Positions 22,141 through 34,363 of a stretch of DNA of 64,000 bases are shown one piece after another. Numbering within the stretch: position 1 is the first letter of the stretch; every line of letters begins with the position of its first letter. Source of the DNA: Bretschneidera sinensis (taxonomy: Eukaryota; Streptophyta; Magnoliopsida; Brassicales; Akaniaceae); assembly GCA_023935145.1 (NCBI GenBank), contig CM043701.1:71358317-71422316 (forward strand). Direction: 5' to 3'. The notes beneath the pieces were generated by a model. The model was not told the DNA's origin, made no database searches, and saw only the letters and a program-made list of their open reading frames with translations. A program made the translations under genes and the position numbers.

Positions 22141-23349
22141 ATGGATAGAGAAGCCCTTTGGCGCACTCGCTTAGGACATATAAGCGAAAAGGGCCTGTAA
22201 GTTCTCAGCAAGGATGGCCTACTTGGTGGTGACAAAGTAGAAAAACTTGATTTCTGTGAATGTTGTGTTCTTGGGAAGCAACGTCGGGTCAGCTTCAACA
22301 TCGGAGTGCACAAGTCTAAAGGCATTCTTGACTACATTCATGCAGATCTTTGGGGGCCAGCAAGAACACCAACACAGGGAGGTAATCTTTACTTTTTGTC
22401 TTTAATTGATAATTATTCTATAAAGGTTTGGGTTTATTTGCTTAAAAATAAATCAGATGCTTTGAATAAATTAATGATGTGGAAAAGGCTAGAGGAAACT
22501 CAGACGGGCAGGGTAGTTAAGGTGTTAAGAACCAATAATGGCTTAGAATTTTTTAACAAGGAACTTAATCAATTTTGTAAGTTAAATGGGATTCTAAGAC
22601 ATAGAACGGTTGTGAAAACCCCTCAGCAAAATGGAGTTACTGAGAGGATGAATAAGACTCTTATGGAAAAGGTTAGGTGCATGTTAATAAGATCCAGATT
22701 ACCCAAATATTTTTGCGGGGAAGCGGTGTCTACTGCTATGTATTTGGTTAATAGATCACCCTCTAGGGTTGTGGACCTTAAGACTCCCGAGAAAATGTGG
22801 AGTGGTAAACCCCCTGAGTTGGATAACCTTAGAACTTTTGGGTGTGTTGCTTATGCACATCAAAAGGATGATAAACTTAGTCCAGGATCTAGAAAATGTG
22901 TGTTTCTAGGATATAGGGAAGGGGCTAAGAGGTATAGGTTGTGGTCCTTAGAGAAAAAAGGATTGAAACTCATAATAAATAGGGATGTCATTTTTAATGA
23001 ATTATTATTTCCCTATTTAGAGAAAACTAACGCTGCAGGGGCTAGTGGGCAAACTGGTTCAGTATTTATGGAGCATAGCATCAAAGAAAATTCAGTTCAG
23101 GTAGAGCAAGGAAGGAAAGAGGGTTCGAACCAGGTAGAGCCCATTGATGAATGCCAAGCTCAAGACACTTGAGAGGAGGTTGAACTAGAAGGGGATGATA
23201 CAGCAAGTCAAAATGACTATCAGCTCACAAGGGACCGGGAAAGGAGGGTGGTCATACCACCTTTGAAATATGGTTTTGCAGCTACAAGTGCAACAGCTCC
23301 TTGGACAGAAGGAGGGATAAGTGAATAAGAAACTTACATTGATGCCAAG
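22141..23349 (+). pseudogene. Copia D integrase
   Basis: Reads RTRLGHISEKGL, stop, LSKDGLLGGDKVEKLDFCEC with CX2C zinc ligands, VHKSKGILDYIHADLW (first Asp), VLRTNNGLEFF (second catalytic Asp is Asn), TPQQNGVTE (Glu). The 288-residue open stretch 22306-23172 continues through LVNRSPSRVVDLKTPEKM, FGCVAYAHQKDDK and RKCVFLGYREG to the linker ECQAQDT. The Asp-to-Asn change should abolish catalysis. At 23349 element E is inserted; coding resumes at 26184. Confidence 0.85.
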
Positions 23350-24675
23350 TGATGAGTGCCAAATATTGCATATTTTGGCCACTTAATTTACATTTTTTAG
23401 CTTAGGAATTTGTTACTTTGAGTTGTTTTCATTGTTTTTCAGGTTTACAAGCACTGGGAAAAGAGTTTCACTAAAATTGCCAGAATTACCTATATAGATT
23501 AGTCATTTTTGTGGATTTTACTATATTGATTCAAGAAGAACCAGGAGATGAGCCATATATGCTTGGAAATATTCGGAAGTCTATTTTCTGAAGAATTTAC
23601 GGCTCGTAAAAATGATTTTTCTAGTGAAAGTTATGGCAGTTTTAGTATACAAGGGTTAAGCTGAAGATGTCTAGGGCGCTCGAGCGCACCAGACTTGCGA
23701 TCGATCGCAAGTGCGCACTTGCACATCCACATCGGTTAAAAATGCTTTGCGATGCACCAATATGCGCTCAAGTGCATTCAAGTGCACCAGACTGCAATTG
23801 AGCGCACTCGGGCAGCATCCCACATCGAATTTAAAATACATTGTACTCCGGGAATTTCCCTATAAAAGCCCCATCTCACTTCATCATTCGGTGTGCAATC
23901 TTGAGGACTTTTGATAGCATTCTGGTGGATCTCGAAAGCTTTGCTACCACGAGGGGAAACGCCGCCCAACAACGAGTGGAATTTCTCCCCATGTATAGTC
24001 AGTTTTTAATTTACTGCTTTTTTTAGTTTTAAAGTTCAATGTTTAGCACTGTTATTATGAACTTTAGTTTTATGATTATGAGTAGCTAAAATCTTCAGCT
24101 AAGGTTGAAGATGAAGTCTCGCCGCTGTTTGGCATAATATTTTCAGATTTGTTTATACAATTCTGATGTTTTTTTTAGAATAAATATCTGTTCAATTATT
24201 TGAGTAAAATCTTATAATTGATTGCGTTTAAATTGTTTTGTTGGATATTCCATGTGTTTGATCTGATGGATACATCAAATCATTTTTGATTAAATTGGAT
24301 ATCCTTTGTGATTTGTTAATAGCGGATACATTGGATTGTTTTGGTTTAATTGAGATATTTATTGTGATTCGTTTAAAGTTGGATTCATGGAATGTTTTGA
24401 TAGATTATTGTTCTATAGAACATGAAGATATATGCTTTACTTTGGTGGGGTGGATTCAGAAACCTTAGTGTTTTTATCATTAGTCTTTAAATCAATTTAG
24501 TTTAGTTTATATTTGTTTTGCAAAAGACAATTTAAAACTTGGAACTAGGTTAAAATAGGCATAGTTTAGATAAAAATATTTTCATAACGCAATTCCTTGT
24601 GGATTTGACCTCGCACTTGCACACACTATATTGTAGACGACTCTTGCACTTGCGAGTAATTTAAAACTCACAACA
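23350..24675 (+). repeat. 5' LTR of element E
   Basis: 1326 bp, TGATGAGTGCC to AAAACTCACAACA. The last 330 bases recur at 25850-26183. It contains at least five CGCTCGAGCGCA-like palindromes at 23668-23815. Confidence 0.85.
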
Positions 24676-24681
24676 AGTTTT

Positions 24682-24699
24682 TGGTATCGTTGCCGGGGA
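24682..24699 (+). other. Primer-binding site of element E
   Basis: TGGTATCGTTGCCGGGGA, three adjacent changes from the tRNA-Asp complement TGGCGCCGTTGCCGGGGA; the altered part equals the start of an iMet-type site. Confidence 0.75.
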
Positions 24700-24865
24700 G
24701 TTGTTTGGTTTGTGAAATGTTTGTCTGAATTGATTTTATTTTTCTACTACTTTAGTTAGCATTTTTATTTTATTTTTCTTTTGCAATTTTATTTTAGTTT
24801 ATTTGTTTCTATTGGCAATTGCCCATAAAAAAATAAGTAAAATAAAATAAAAAATTAGAAAAAAA

Positions 24866-25849
24866 ATGTGGATAAATCCAATGTCGGTTTCATAGTCTTT
24901 AGAGGACACTCTTAAGGATTTCATGAATATGATCGGCCAGTCCATCAGTGCAACCAATACATTCAATATTGATAGCTGTTCCATCTGTGCTAGCCCTATG
25001 CATTTAGCACAGAATTGTCCATCTATATCGGTTTTTGCTGAGTATCCCATGGAACAAATAAATGCTTTCAATGACTATGGGTGGAAATCAAATGGATCTT
25101 ACTCCGAGATATACAATCTAGGGTGGTGGAACCACCCTAATTTTTCATGGAAGTAGAACCAACTGATAAATCAGGGAGGAGCTCCTCATCATGCTCACAA
25201 TCAATACCCTCCCGGATTTCCTCCACCAGTTCCAAGTTATGGTCTCTCAGCCTATCCAGCATCATCACCCGCTTACCAAGCTCCCACTAAAATGTTAGTG
25301 TCGGTTTCACAGTCATTGGAGGACGCCCTCAATGATTTCAAGAAGATGATCGGCCAATCCATAAGCGAAGCAAGGAGTGCGCAAATAGTAAACACCTAAG
25401 TGATTGCTAAGACAGAGAGTCAAATGGATCAAATCATAAGTCATGTGGGTGAAAGAGAGAAGGAAAAGTTCCCCAGTCAACCTGTGCCCAACCTGAAGGA
25501 ACAGTTTGCAGTGGGAAATTCATCAACTTCTACGCACGAACAGGAACAAGTGCAATCGATTGCCACATTGAGGTCTGGGAGATAAGTGGATAATCAAGTG
25601 GAAAAGAACCTTGCTATGTAGCAAGGGCAAGACAGTGGAAACAAGGAGAAGAGAGATGTTGAGCCATCTACAGCCACACCTACTATTAAGGATCTTCCTG
25701 CGGCGTTCGTACCTAAAATGCCTTACCCTGAGAGATTACAAGCGTCCAAGAAAGGAGGACAGTCTGAGGACATTGTGGAGGCATGCTTTGCTCAGTTTGG
25801 AGAGGATTTGGATTTGGATAATCTACTTGAGCAAGCAAATGCTATCTTG
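24866..25849 (+). pseudogene. Element E gag-like ORF remnant
   Basis: From ATG 24866: no capsid domain; first SLEDTLKDFMNMIG, then an intact zinc knuckle CSICASPMHLAQNC, NHPNFSWK, TAG at 25154-25156 (codon 97), NQLINQGG, a second SLEDALNDFKKMIG, then SIATLRSGR and a segment joined straight to EACFAQFGEDLDLDN, with the protease absent. It has further stops (codon 9, near 25397, 25584 and 25619). It is truncated at LEQANAI where LTR sequence begins. Homologous to 48529-50112, which has the same architecture but is better preserved. Confidence 0.8.
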
Positions 25850-26183
25850 GATTGTTTTGGTTTAATTGGGATATTTATTGTGATTTGTTTAAAGTTGGAT
25901 TCAGGGGATGTTTTGATAGATTATTGTTATATAGAACATGAAGATATATGCTTTACTTTAGTGGGATAGATTCAGAAACCTTTGTGTTTTTATCATTAGT
26001 CTTTAAATCAATTTAGTTTAGTTTATATTTGTTTTGCAAAAGACAATTCAAAACTTGGAACTAGGTTAAAATAGGCATAGTTTATAAAAATATAACGCAA
26101 TTCCTTGTGGATTTGACCTCGCACTTGCACACACTATATTGCAGATGACTCGTGCGCTTGCGAGTAATTTAAAACTCACAACA
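25850..26183 (+). repeat. 5'-truncated 3' LTR of element E
   Basis: Matches the 3' end of 23350-24675 from TTGGATTGTTTTGGTTTAAT onward. The gag-side sequence at the junction (ATCTTGGA) shares TTGGA with the LTR, so a deletion through short homology is likely. Confidence 0.85.
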
Positions 26184-27364
26184 CCATGGGATGTAACGAT
26201 TCGTCAAGATGGAAGCTAGCTATAGAGGAAGAAATAGATTCTTTAAGGAAGAACAAATCTTGGGAATTGGCGCACATTCCAGGAAAACAAAGAGTTGTGG
26301 ATTGTAAGTGGACTTAGAAGATCAAAGAAGGGAACCTTTCAGGGGATGAAGTTTGAGACAAGGCTAGACTTGTGACGAAGGGGTTCACGCAAAGAGACGA
26401 CATAAATTTCACAGAATTTTTCTCACCGGTTCAGAAGGTGGAGGAAATGGTGAGTATCCTCATCTATGCTAATGATATGCTGTGGGTTGATAATAGCAGG
26501 GAAAGGATGGAAAGGTTGACATCTCAACTCAGTGAGGAGTTTGAGAGGAAGGATCTTGGCCTTGCACAAAAGATTCTTGGGATAAGAAGAATTCGGGAAA
26601 GGGAGAGAAATGGGTTAAAGGTTTCTTAGTCTTCCTACATAGAAAAGGTGTTATATGAGTTTTCTATGGAGGATGGTAAACCAGTGAAGGTTCACCTTGC
26701 TAGTCATTTCAAGTTCTCCAGCGAACAATGTCCTGGAATGGATAAGGGAAAGAAGAAAATGGAAAAGGTCCCTTACTCTAGTGTAGTTGGATCAGTCATG
26801 GTCATGATGGTCAACACTAGACCCGACATTTCTCATGAAATGAGAGTTCTCAGCAGGTTGATGAGTAATCTCGAAAAGGAGCTTTGGCTTGGGATGAAGT
26901 GGTTGCTGAGGTACTTGAAGGTTTAGTGGCAGTCGGTGGTAGCACTTTTAACAACTAGGGTAGAATACATAGTGGCAACGGAAGCCATTAAGGAGGCTAT
27001 GTGATGCAAAGGGTTGTTGGACGAGTGGAAGGTCCTAAAAGAACAGGTGGTGGTGTCTTCGGATAGCCAAAGTGCGTGGCACTTGTGTAGGAACCCGGTG
27101 TTCCATGAGAGGACTAAGCATGTGGATGTTCGGTATTATTTCATTCGGGAAAATGTTACGAAAGGATGCATTCATATGGACAAAGTCACAACGGAAGAAA
27201 ATCATGCAGATTTAGGTACCAAAGGTCTACCTCTAAGTAAGTTCAATCATTGCCTTGGACTACTTAGGATTGGAGTCGGTTGATATGGTGACTCAAGTTG
27301 AGTTTAGATCCTGAGTTCTCCGCACAATGGGTTCGGGTTTAATCACTTAGACAAAGGTAGAGAT
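26184..27364 (+). pseudogene. Copia D RT and RNase H, deleted and catalytically dead
   Basis: Reads RWKLAIEEEIDSLRKNKSWE, ARLVTKGFTQRDDINFTEFF, then jumps from FFSPV to QKVEEMVSILIY: about 100 residues found in C are missing. The active site is YANDM instead of YVDDM. It goes on through DLGLAQKILGIRR, NTRPDISHEMRVLSRLMSN, then a second deletion joins WLLRYLKV to the RNase H end (VEYIVATEAIKEAM, ERTKHVDVRYYFIRE, KFNHCLGLLRIGVG). Several stops. A purine tract at 27350-27364 precedes the LTR. Confidence 0.85.
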
Positions 27365-28273
27365 TGTTGGTATTTGTCTAAGGTTTAAACAGGGTTTGAA
27401 AAGGTTCAGCATCAGGTCTCCAAGCCACGGCTCAAAGTGTGCGTGCCTTGGCTTCTAAAAAATCCAAAAGTTAGGAGAGGAGCTGTGCACCGTAGCCCAC
27501 ACTGCTACATGGCCCTGTGCAATGTGGCATAGCCACCCTAGGATGTGGCCTCCAGCAAGACAGCAAAGCCTCATCTCCTCCAAGCCGCAGCATGCCCTGT
27601 TCTAGGCCGTGGCTTGAAGGCACACCTGATGCTTATGTTTTAGCATTTCAAATGGTGCGTGACGCATGATCAAAATGCACAAGATCACTTAGGATTGATG
27701 AGGGGATATGATTGATTGGTCTTTAAGATCTAAGGGTGGAGGTTGACCTTCAAGATTGGTCAAGAAATTGGTGCACTATATAAAGGGTCACCTAGCTTCA
27801 AAAGAAACATAACTTATGATAAGAATGACATGTGAATGTGTGTGAAATAGAACACATGGTTGTGTGAGAGTGCAAAGACACTAAACACAGGAGAGACTCA
27901 TTGGAGAGGCTGGTTGTTTAGAGAGAGAGTAGTATAGAGAGGGGATTCAAGGGCCTTGTAAGTGGAATTTTCTGGGGAAAATTCTAAGGTAACTCAAGTC
28001 CTTATCACTTTCTTGTTCTCTTTTTTCGTTCTTAAAGAACTAGAGGTTTCTTGAAGAGGAGTTGCTATAACTTGTAAGAACTTATTGATTTAGTACAGAG
28101 GGCTCAGAGGAGCTCACGGGGACGAAGGCACATTGCCGAACCTCAATAACAAATTGCTTATGTTCTGTTCTTTCTTGCTTTGATTGGTTGCTGTTTCGTT
28201 TCATTACAAGTCATTCTAGACTTGGGTGTTTGGAAGATCACCACCTGGGCATCTCCAAGGTGATTTCCCAATA
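27365..28273 (+). repeat. 3' LTR of copia D
   Basis: 909 bp, TGTTGGTATTTG to TTTCCCAATA (last CA now TA). Aligns with the C LTRs in reverse. The GCCACGGC/GCCGTGGC motifs at 27420-27620 are decayed forms of the CCGCGG cluster. Confidence 0.85.
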
Positions 28274-28727
28274 CATATTTATGGGCCGTAAAATTTTCCA
28301 GAAAATAGACAACTGGATCTTTCCAAGCATATATGGCTCATCTCCTGGTTCTTCCTGAATCAATACAGTTTAATCCGCAAAAATGACTGATCTGTATGGG
28401 CAATTCTGGCAATGTAGTGAAACTTCTTTCCAAGTGCTTGTAAACCTGTAAAACAACGAAAAAACAACTCAAAGTAACAAATTCCTAAGTTAAACATATA
28501 AATAAATACTTGAGCACTGTTGCGCTCAATCGCAGGTCTACTGTGCTCGATCACAACAGCAGATTCCAGCTTTTACATTTTTTTCACATTAAATCCCAAA
28601 TTTTCTTTGCAATCCTATAAAACATTAAAAATCATAGAACTAACACAAAATATCATATTAGGACACAACTAAAGAATTAACAAATATGAATTAAGGGGCC
28701 AAAATATGCAATATTTGACACTCATCA
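28274..28727 (-). repeat. 5' LTR of Athila A/B, part 2
   Basis: Continues 19314-20615 and ends TTGACACTCATCA; together 1756 bp against 1760 bp for LTR A. It holds two CGCTCAATCGCA-like motifs at 28520-28551. It is followed directly by copia K at 28728. Confidence 0.85.
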
Positions 28728-29840
28728 GGTTATATAGCCTTAATGTTTCTGTTCATAATATTATTAACGTCCTAGTTGGTTCTTCTGCTTATATTAATGC
28801 CTTTGATGATGCTTCTTATATTGATGATTGTTTGTTTGTTAATGATCTTTATATCAATAAAAATAAAATGAAAATAATGGCAAAAATGAGACTAATTCCT
28901 AATATAGATGTAGAATTTACTACTTGTGAACTATGTATATATGGTAAAATGAATAGAATCCCATTTCCTAAGGGGAAAAGATCTAACAAACCTTTAGTTA
29001 TTGTTTATTTTGTCATATTTATTGATGATTTTTCTCGTTATGGCTATATATATTTAATGCATAAAAAATCTGAAGTTTTTGATAAATTCCAAACATATAA
29101 AAAGGAAGTTGAAAATCTAAGGTAGAAATATTAAAAATATGATATGATTGTGGTAGAGAATATTATATTTTTAGTGATTTAAAATAGAATTATACATCAA
29201 TTTTCTATAGCATACACTCCACAACAAAGTGATGTTGCTGAAACGTGTAATAGAACTTTGCTTGATATGGTAAGATCAATGTTGAGTTATTCTCTCTTTA
29301 GTTCTTTAATTTTGAGGAGAAGCTATCATTACGGCTCAATACTTCTTAAATTTGGTTCCTACTAACATTTATAATAGAACTCCACATGAATTATGAACTA
29401 GAAGGAAACCAACTCTAGATAACTTAAAATTTGGGGTTTTTTTTTGCTCATATTCTTATTCCATCACATGCTAAGGGAAAGCTAGATAGTAAAACAGTTA
29501 AAGCTACTTTTATTGGGTATCCTAGTAAGGGAAAGGTTATAGATTTTTTGTTCACGCTAGTAATGAATCTGTAAGTTTCATAGAAAATAAGGATGCTAAA
29601 TTCTTAGAATAACAATCTGCCACTAGAAATCCAACTAAATTGGTAGAATTGTTTGAAATAACTAAGAAGAATGAATTGTCACATAGTGAAAAATGAAAAA
29701 AAGGTCCCTAATGTTGAAATATTATCCCAACCAAGTGAAAATCGTTATGATATACTTGGTAAACTTCAAAGAGAAAGAAATCCTTCAAAAATCACAAAGA
29801 GAAATGCACTTAAAGTGCTGATTTCTACATATTTTTTGCA
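28728..29840 (+). pseudogene. Copia K pre-integrase and integrase
   Basis: Reads LYSLNVSVHNIINVLVGSSA, RLIPNIDVEF, CELCIYGKMNRIPFPKGKRS, FIDDFSRYGYIYLMHKKSEV, then, with frameshifts, HQFSIAYTPQQSDVAET and NRTLLDMVRSMLSYS (the AYTPQQ...E active-site region), and AKGKLDSKTVKATFIGYPSK of the C-terminal domain. It lies on the same strand and in the right order to continue the protease at 2569-2852. Many stops. Its RT continues at 35166 beyond the LINE; the copia-LINE border is approximate. Confidence 0.8.
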
Positions 29841-30873
29841 ATATATTCAACATAATTTTGATGCAGCTACTGTTCAAAAAATCTCCATGATCATACCTGA
29901 TTTTTTTCTCCAGACAAGTTAGTCTAAAAGTTGTCGATTAGAGAATAGTTTATCATTTCTTCTTTCTTTGCTTTAATTCAACGTCATGGTGCTATTAAGG
30001 CATTATGGAATAAGTTTATTCCTTCAAAATTTAGTGGATTTATTTGGAAGTCTCTTTATAATGGAGTTTCAACTAATCTTAATGTATGAAGCAAAGGTAT
30101 TGTTATGGTATCTAAGTGTAAGTGTTGCCTTGGGCCAGGAATGGAGAGAACTTATCACCTATTCGTGAATGGTGAAATCGCATCTAAGGTTTCGCATCTA
30201 TTTTCACTGATATTAAACTTTCCAATCTGTTTCACTCTTGATTCTTTGCTTTAGTTGTGGATTTTTACTACTAATCTCAAATCACAATTTGGTATAGTTT
30301 GTTCTATAATCATTTTTTTTATGGTTTAAAGGAAATCTAGCTACCTAGAAATAATTATATTCATGAAGATATGCCTATGAATCCTGATACCATTGTTTGG
30401 GAAACAAAAACAAAAAAAAAAAAGTGGATCAAAGAATTAATGTTTCTTTATAAGTCAAAAAAGCCAACCACTTATCAAGAGATTCTGTTTTTTGAGGCTC
30501 TTCTTATTCCTTATGTGAATCCACATGTTAAGCCTCCTAAATGGATCCCTCCAAATGAAGGTTTATTAAAGATGAATACTGATAGTTCTATAGGAAATGA
30601 CTCATGCTCAGGTGGAGGTATTATTAGAGATTCTTTGAGTTAGTTGCAAATTGCTTTTTCAAATTTTTATTTGCAGGATTTTTCTTTGGTTGCTAAAGCG
30701 AAATCTCTTTTAGATGGTCTGACTTTATGTGACCAATATAATCTCCATATAGTTATAATCGAATATGATTTTAAGGTTTTGGTACAAGCTATTTTAGGCC
30801 CTTATTGAGTTCCATGGCATATTGCATATCTTTTCAGAGACATTCGTTCATTTCTTCCTATTAATATTATTGT
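29841..30873 (+). pseudogene. LINE (L1-type) 3' ORF fragment: zf-RVT and RNase H
   Basis: Only the 3' end of a plant non-LTR retrotransposon is present, as is usual for 5'-truncated LINEs. With frameshifts it reads KISMIIPDFFLQTS, LWNKFIPSKFSGFIWKSLYN, SKCKCC (zinc-binding zf-RVT region), then PPKWIPPNEGLLKMNTDSSI and GGGIIRDSLS of a plant-type RNase H (RVT_3) and the LTRs' target FLPINIIV. The chromovirus F is inserted at ATTGT; RNase H resumes at 34797 with HIFREGNQVADRLS. It is not functional. Confidence 0.8.
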
Positions 30874-31316
30874 TGGAGGTGATGGATAGAAAGTATAGTA
30901 GCTTAGGGTAAGAGGTAGTTTAGGGACAGAATGTAGGAGAGAAAATGTTCTTGTTTCGAACACAAGACAAGCTCTTAAAGAGAATTATGATTTCTTACCT
31001 TGCAATCTTACAATAGAGCTATTTATATAGCTTTCAAACAGATTGGTTACAACTAATCACAAAGAGTTAAAGAAGCTAACTAACTAACAACTTTTCTAAC
31101 TAACATCCAGCTAAGCAACCAACTACTTTCTTAACTAACTTCCCTTCTATTTGATGCCAGCTTTGCTTCTTCTAGTTGTTGTTTTTGCTACTTATTTGAT
31201 GTCCTAAGCTTCACTGGTAACACTTGCTACTTCTTGCCTACTGGTTCTTTTCTACTGCTCCATACCTCATTGGTTTCTTCAAGGTTGTTCTATCTCTTAA
31301 TTTTCTTCTTGTATCA
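30874..31316 (-). repeat. 3' LTR of chromovirus F
   Basis: + strand TGGAGGTGATGG to CTTGTATCA; pairs with 34364-34791. Confidence 0.85.
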
Positions 31317-32165
31317 ATACCGGCCCCATGGAAAACCACCTTGTTCTCAAGGTGGAGATGAGGCAAGAAGTGCTGAACTAATTGAGCATCTTCCCATAAG
31401 GCTTATTCTAAGGATAGTTAATCCCATTAGACCATATAGTGGTGTGCCCATTTACCTTGCTATAATACTTCTCTTTCACCTAGTAATGCAACTGGATGGT
31501 AGATAGGATAAGAAATGGAGTAGTCCTTAGGAAGAGGAGTTGGTGTAATGGTTGAACCTTTTAAAGGTTTTAAAAGATTGATGTGAAAGACAGGGTGTAG
31601 CCTGCAACCTCCTAGTAGTTGTAGTCTATACGTAACGTGGCTTATTTCTTCCAGAATAGTAAGGTTGCAATTTGAGGAGGACTAAATTGCCAATCTAAAA
31701 TTGCATATCAGTTAGGTGGTGATCACCTTGTTACTTCATTCTTTGTTGGTCTTTCAATAAGTGAGTTCTGACTTGTTGTATAATGTCTTCTCTAGTACTT
31801 AATTCATGATCCACAACTTCAATGAAAGAGGAGCCTCTACAATATATGGGTATGGTTAGTGAAATTCTACCATAGACAATCTAAAAGGGAGTTATACCAA
31901 GGGAGGAATGGAATGTAGTGTTGTAATGGAATTATGTATATGCTCAATAGATGGACCACCGATGTGGTTGATCTGCAACAAAAGACTTAAAAAATGTTCA
32001 AAGCATTTGTTAACAAATTTAACTTGGCCATCAGTTTGAGGATGATAAGAACTGCTCATCCTCAATTAAGTTCCTTATAACTTAAATAGTTCTCTCCAAA
32101 ACTAGTTGGTGAAAAGAGGATCTCTATCACTAACAATAGACTTTGGAAGTCCATGTAGTTTTTAG
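31317..32165 (-). pseudogene. Chromovirus F integrase C-terminal half and chromodomain remnant
   Basis: Minus strand: KLHGLPKSIVSDRDPLFT (second catalytic Asp), SSSYHPQTDGQVKFVNKCFE (Glu position is Lys-Phe after QV, so the triad looks damaged), HPVFHINLLKPFKGS, then LWEDAQLVQHFLPHLHLENK and VVFHGAGI, which is the chromodomain end running up to the LTR. Stops occur within the chromodomain. It follows RT directly, as the first part of integrase is deleted. Confidence 0.8.
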
Positions 32166-32640
32166 ACAGTGACTAGGATGTCATCAAAGAATATGATAAC
32201 AAATCTTCTTAAGAAAAGGTGTGAATATTTGATTCATTGTGGCTTGGAATGTAGCAGGGGAATTTGTCAACGCAAATGGAATTACTAAGAACTCATAATG
32301 ACCTTGGTGAGTTCTGAAGGTAGTCTTGGCCATGTCTTCTTTTTTCATTTTAATTTGATGGTAACCAGCTCTGAGATCTAACTTTGAAAAGAGTATAGCA
32401 CCATGTTGCTCATCCATTAACTCATCAACAGTAGGTATAGGAAATTTTTCGTTTACAGTTAGAGAATTTAGAGCTCTATAATCCACACAAAAGCTCCAAC
32501 TACCATCCTTTTTCTTTACTAGTAAGATAGGTGAACTATAAGGAATATTGTTAGGTTGGATTATATCTTCTTCAAGCATATTGCTAACTAGCTTTTCCAT
32601 CTCAGCTTTTTAATAATGAGGATACCTATATGGCTTTACA
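32166..32640 (-). pseudogene. Chromovirus F reverse transcriptase fragment
   Basis: Reads [88 protein letters not shown], then after a frameshift [13 protein letters not shown] (FFDD active site, about 32180-32191) and a stop. All RT after FFDD, and RNase H, are missing. Confidence 0.85.
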
Positions 32641-34363
32641 TTGACTGCTTTAGCATGTGGTTCAAGTATAATTTTGTGGTAAGTGGTTCTTGATGATGGC
32701 AGTGCATTTGGAATAGAAAAAAATAATAGTGAATTCTTGTGGGACTAGTGATACTTCAGGATATTCTGGTTTCTTAAAAGAATTCAACATATCCACTTCT
32801 TGATTTGGCACAGTCATAGACATCAAAAGGAAACAAGAGTATAGTCTATCATACTTAGATAGTTTTGTAAGAGAATTACAAGATATAGGTCCAACTGTTA
32901 CCTCTTATTATCCTTGTAGATGCACACATGTACTATACCAAAAACAATCCATTGTAAGAGCATTGCAATCTGTTGTGACAGGTTCTAGTTCTTGTAGCCA
33001 TTAAACTCCCAAGATAAGATCTGTTTCTTGGAGTGAAATAACAAAGAAATCTACTATGCACACATAGCCTTGCATGGACACTTGGAGTTGCTCACATACT
33101 CCAATACAGGTTAAGTATTCACCATTGCCTACTTGGACCTTTAAGTGAGAAGAGGGAGTAATAGGCAAGTCAAGAAACTGATCCATTTATTCTTAATTGA
33201 AATTATGAGTATTGTTTCCATTAATCAAAATTTATATTGTATGCTTGTTGATAGAGCCCAATAGTCTTAAGGTCTTTGGTGTTTTATGACCAAAAAGAGT
33301 AGGTAGATAGATTCAGGAATCTGTGCTTCTTTTGGAGTGGCAAAAGGATTAAAGAACTCTTGATCTTGGCCTTTTTGCTCTTCTCATTCCAATAGCAACA
33401 ATGAGCTCTTTGTTTTGCATTATGCCCTAGATGAAAATTTTCGTCACAGTTAAAGCAAAGCCCTTTTTCTCTTATGGATTGAGTTTCTTGAGGAGATAAC
33501 CTTTTGTTAGAAAACTTTTGAAGTAATGGAGCTGTAAGCATACATGTGTTGGGATGTCATCCTAAACTGAGACCACTAGTTTGGTGACTTGCATATGGAG
33601 GTTTGTAATTCAACTTTGATTACCAAGATTTTGAAGAGCCTCTATTGTCTCTCTATCTATCTTCTTGTAATCTTTCTAAGCTCACAACATCATGAAATTT
33701 CGGAGATCTATGTGCAATAACCTCCATTCTAATGTAAGGTTTCAAGACCGAAATAAAATAGTTCATTAAGAACTGATCAGAAAGACCATTGACCCTACTG
33801 GACAAGGAGTCAAACTTTGTTTGATACTTTAAGACAATACATTTTTGAGTGATTTTAGTTAATGCACTTTGAGGTTCTTTATAGATAGAGGGACAAAATC
33901 TTGATTGTAATGCGTTGAAAAACTGGGACCAAAACTAAATCATCTTGTTGTGCCGAGTCCACTGAAACCAACTTGCAGCTGGATATTCTAGGTGGAATGA
34001 AATAAGTTTCAATCTTTGATAGTCAGGGATGTTGGAGAAGAGGAAGAATTTCTCAACTTAGAAGAGCCAATCTATAGGATCTCATTCTTTTAATTTTGAT
34101 AGTTCCAACTTGACATTTCTAAAGTTGTTCGCTTAATTGTGTTGCTGATGAATTTCTGGATCTTGAGGAGACATATGCTCTCCCTAGGAATGCATCTGCT
34201 TTAAAGACTCAATTTCTTATTAGAGAGGGTTGATGGCAGCGCCAATTTATTCTCTGATGTACTTACAAAGCTTGTCCAAAGGAAAATCACTCTTATCAAA
34301 TTTGAAACACAATCCTTTTATCATTACTATGGATTTGAAGATATCAATGAAAGAACCAAATGT
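32641..34363 (-). pseudogene. Chromovirus F gag and protease
   Basis: The zinc knuckle region (33395-33475) reads RLSPQETQSIREKGLCFNCD, then ENFHLGHNAKQ; the last Cys is Ala. Protease follows: LDLPITPSSHLKVQVGNGEY and GVCEQLQVSMQGY (33001-33186). Gag N-terminal domain lies to the right with no readable long frame. Many stops. Confidence 0.65.

Larger units (their letters stand above)
23350..26183 (+). mobile_element. Short non-autonomous Athila-derived element E
   Basis: 2.83 kb: 5' LTR, PBS, gag-like ORF remnant, and a 3' LTR lacking its 5' three-quarters. Flanks CCAAG (23345-23349) and CCATG (26184-26188) form a 5-bp target duplication; the copia D frame shows CCATG was original. Same family as element I (46018-51480), sharing LTR ends, the PR-less ORF and a UAG at codon 97. 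Confidence 0.85.
20616..28273 (+). mobile_element. Copia element D with deleted 5' LTR
   Basis: Same family as C, opposite orientation, inserted into the Athila 5' LTR. Only the last ~120 bases of its 5' LTR survive, and about 20 bases of the host LTR are missing at that junction, so a deletion removed both. Three deletions affect its genes (gag, RT, RNase H), and element E sits between integrase and RT. Confidence 0.85.
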
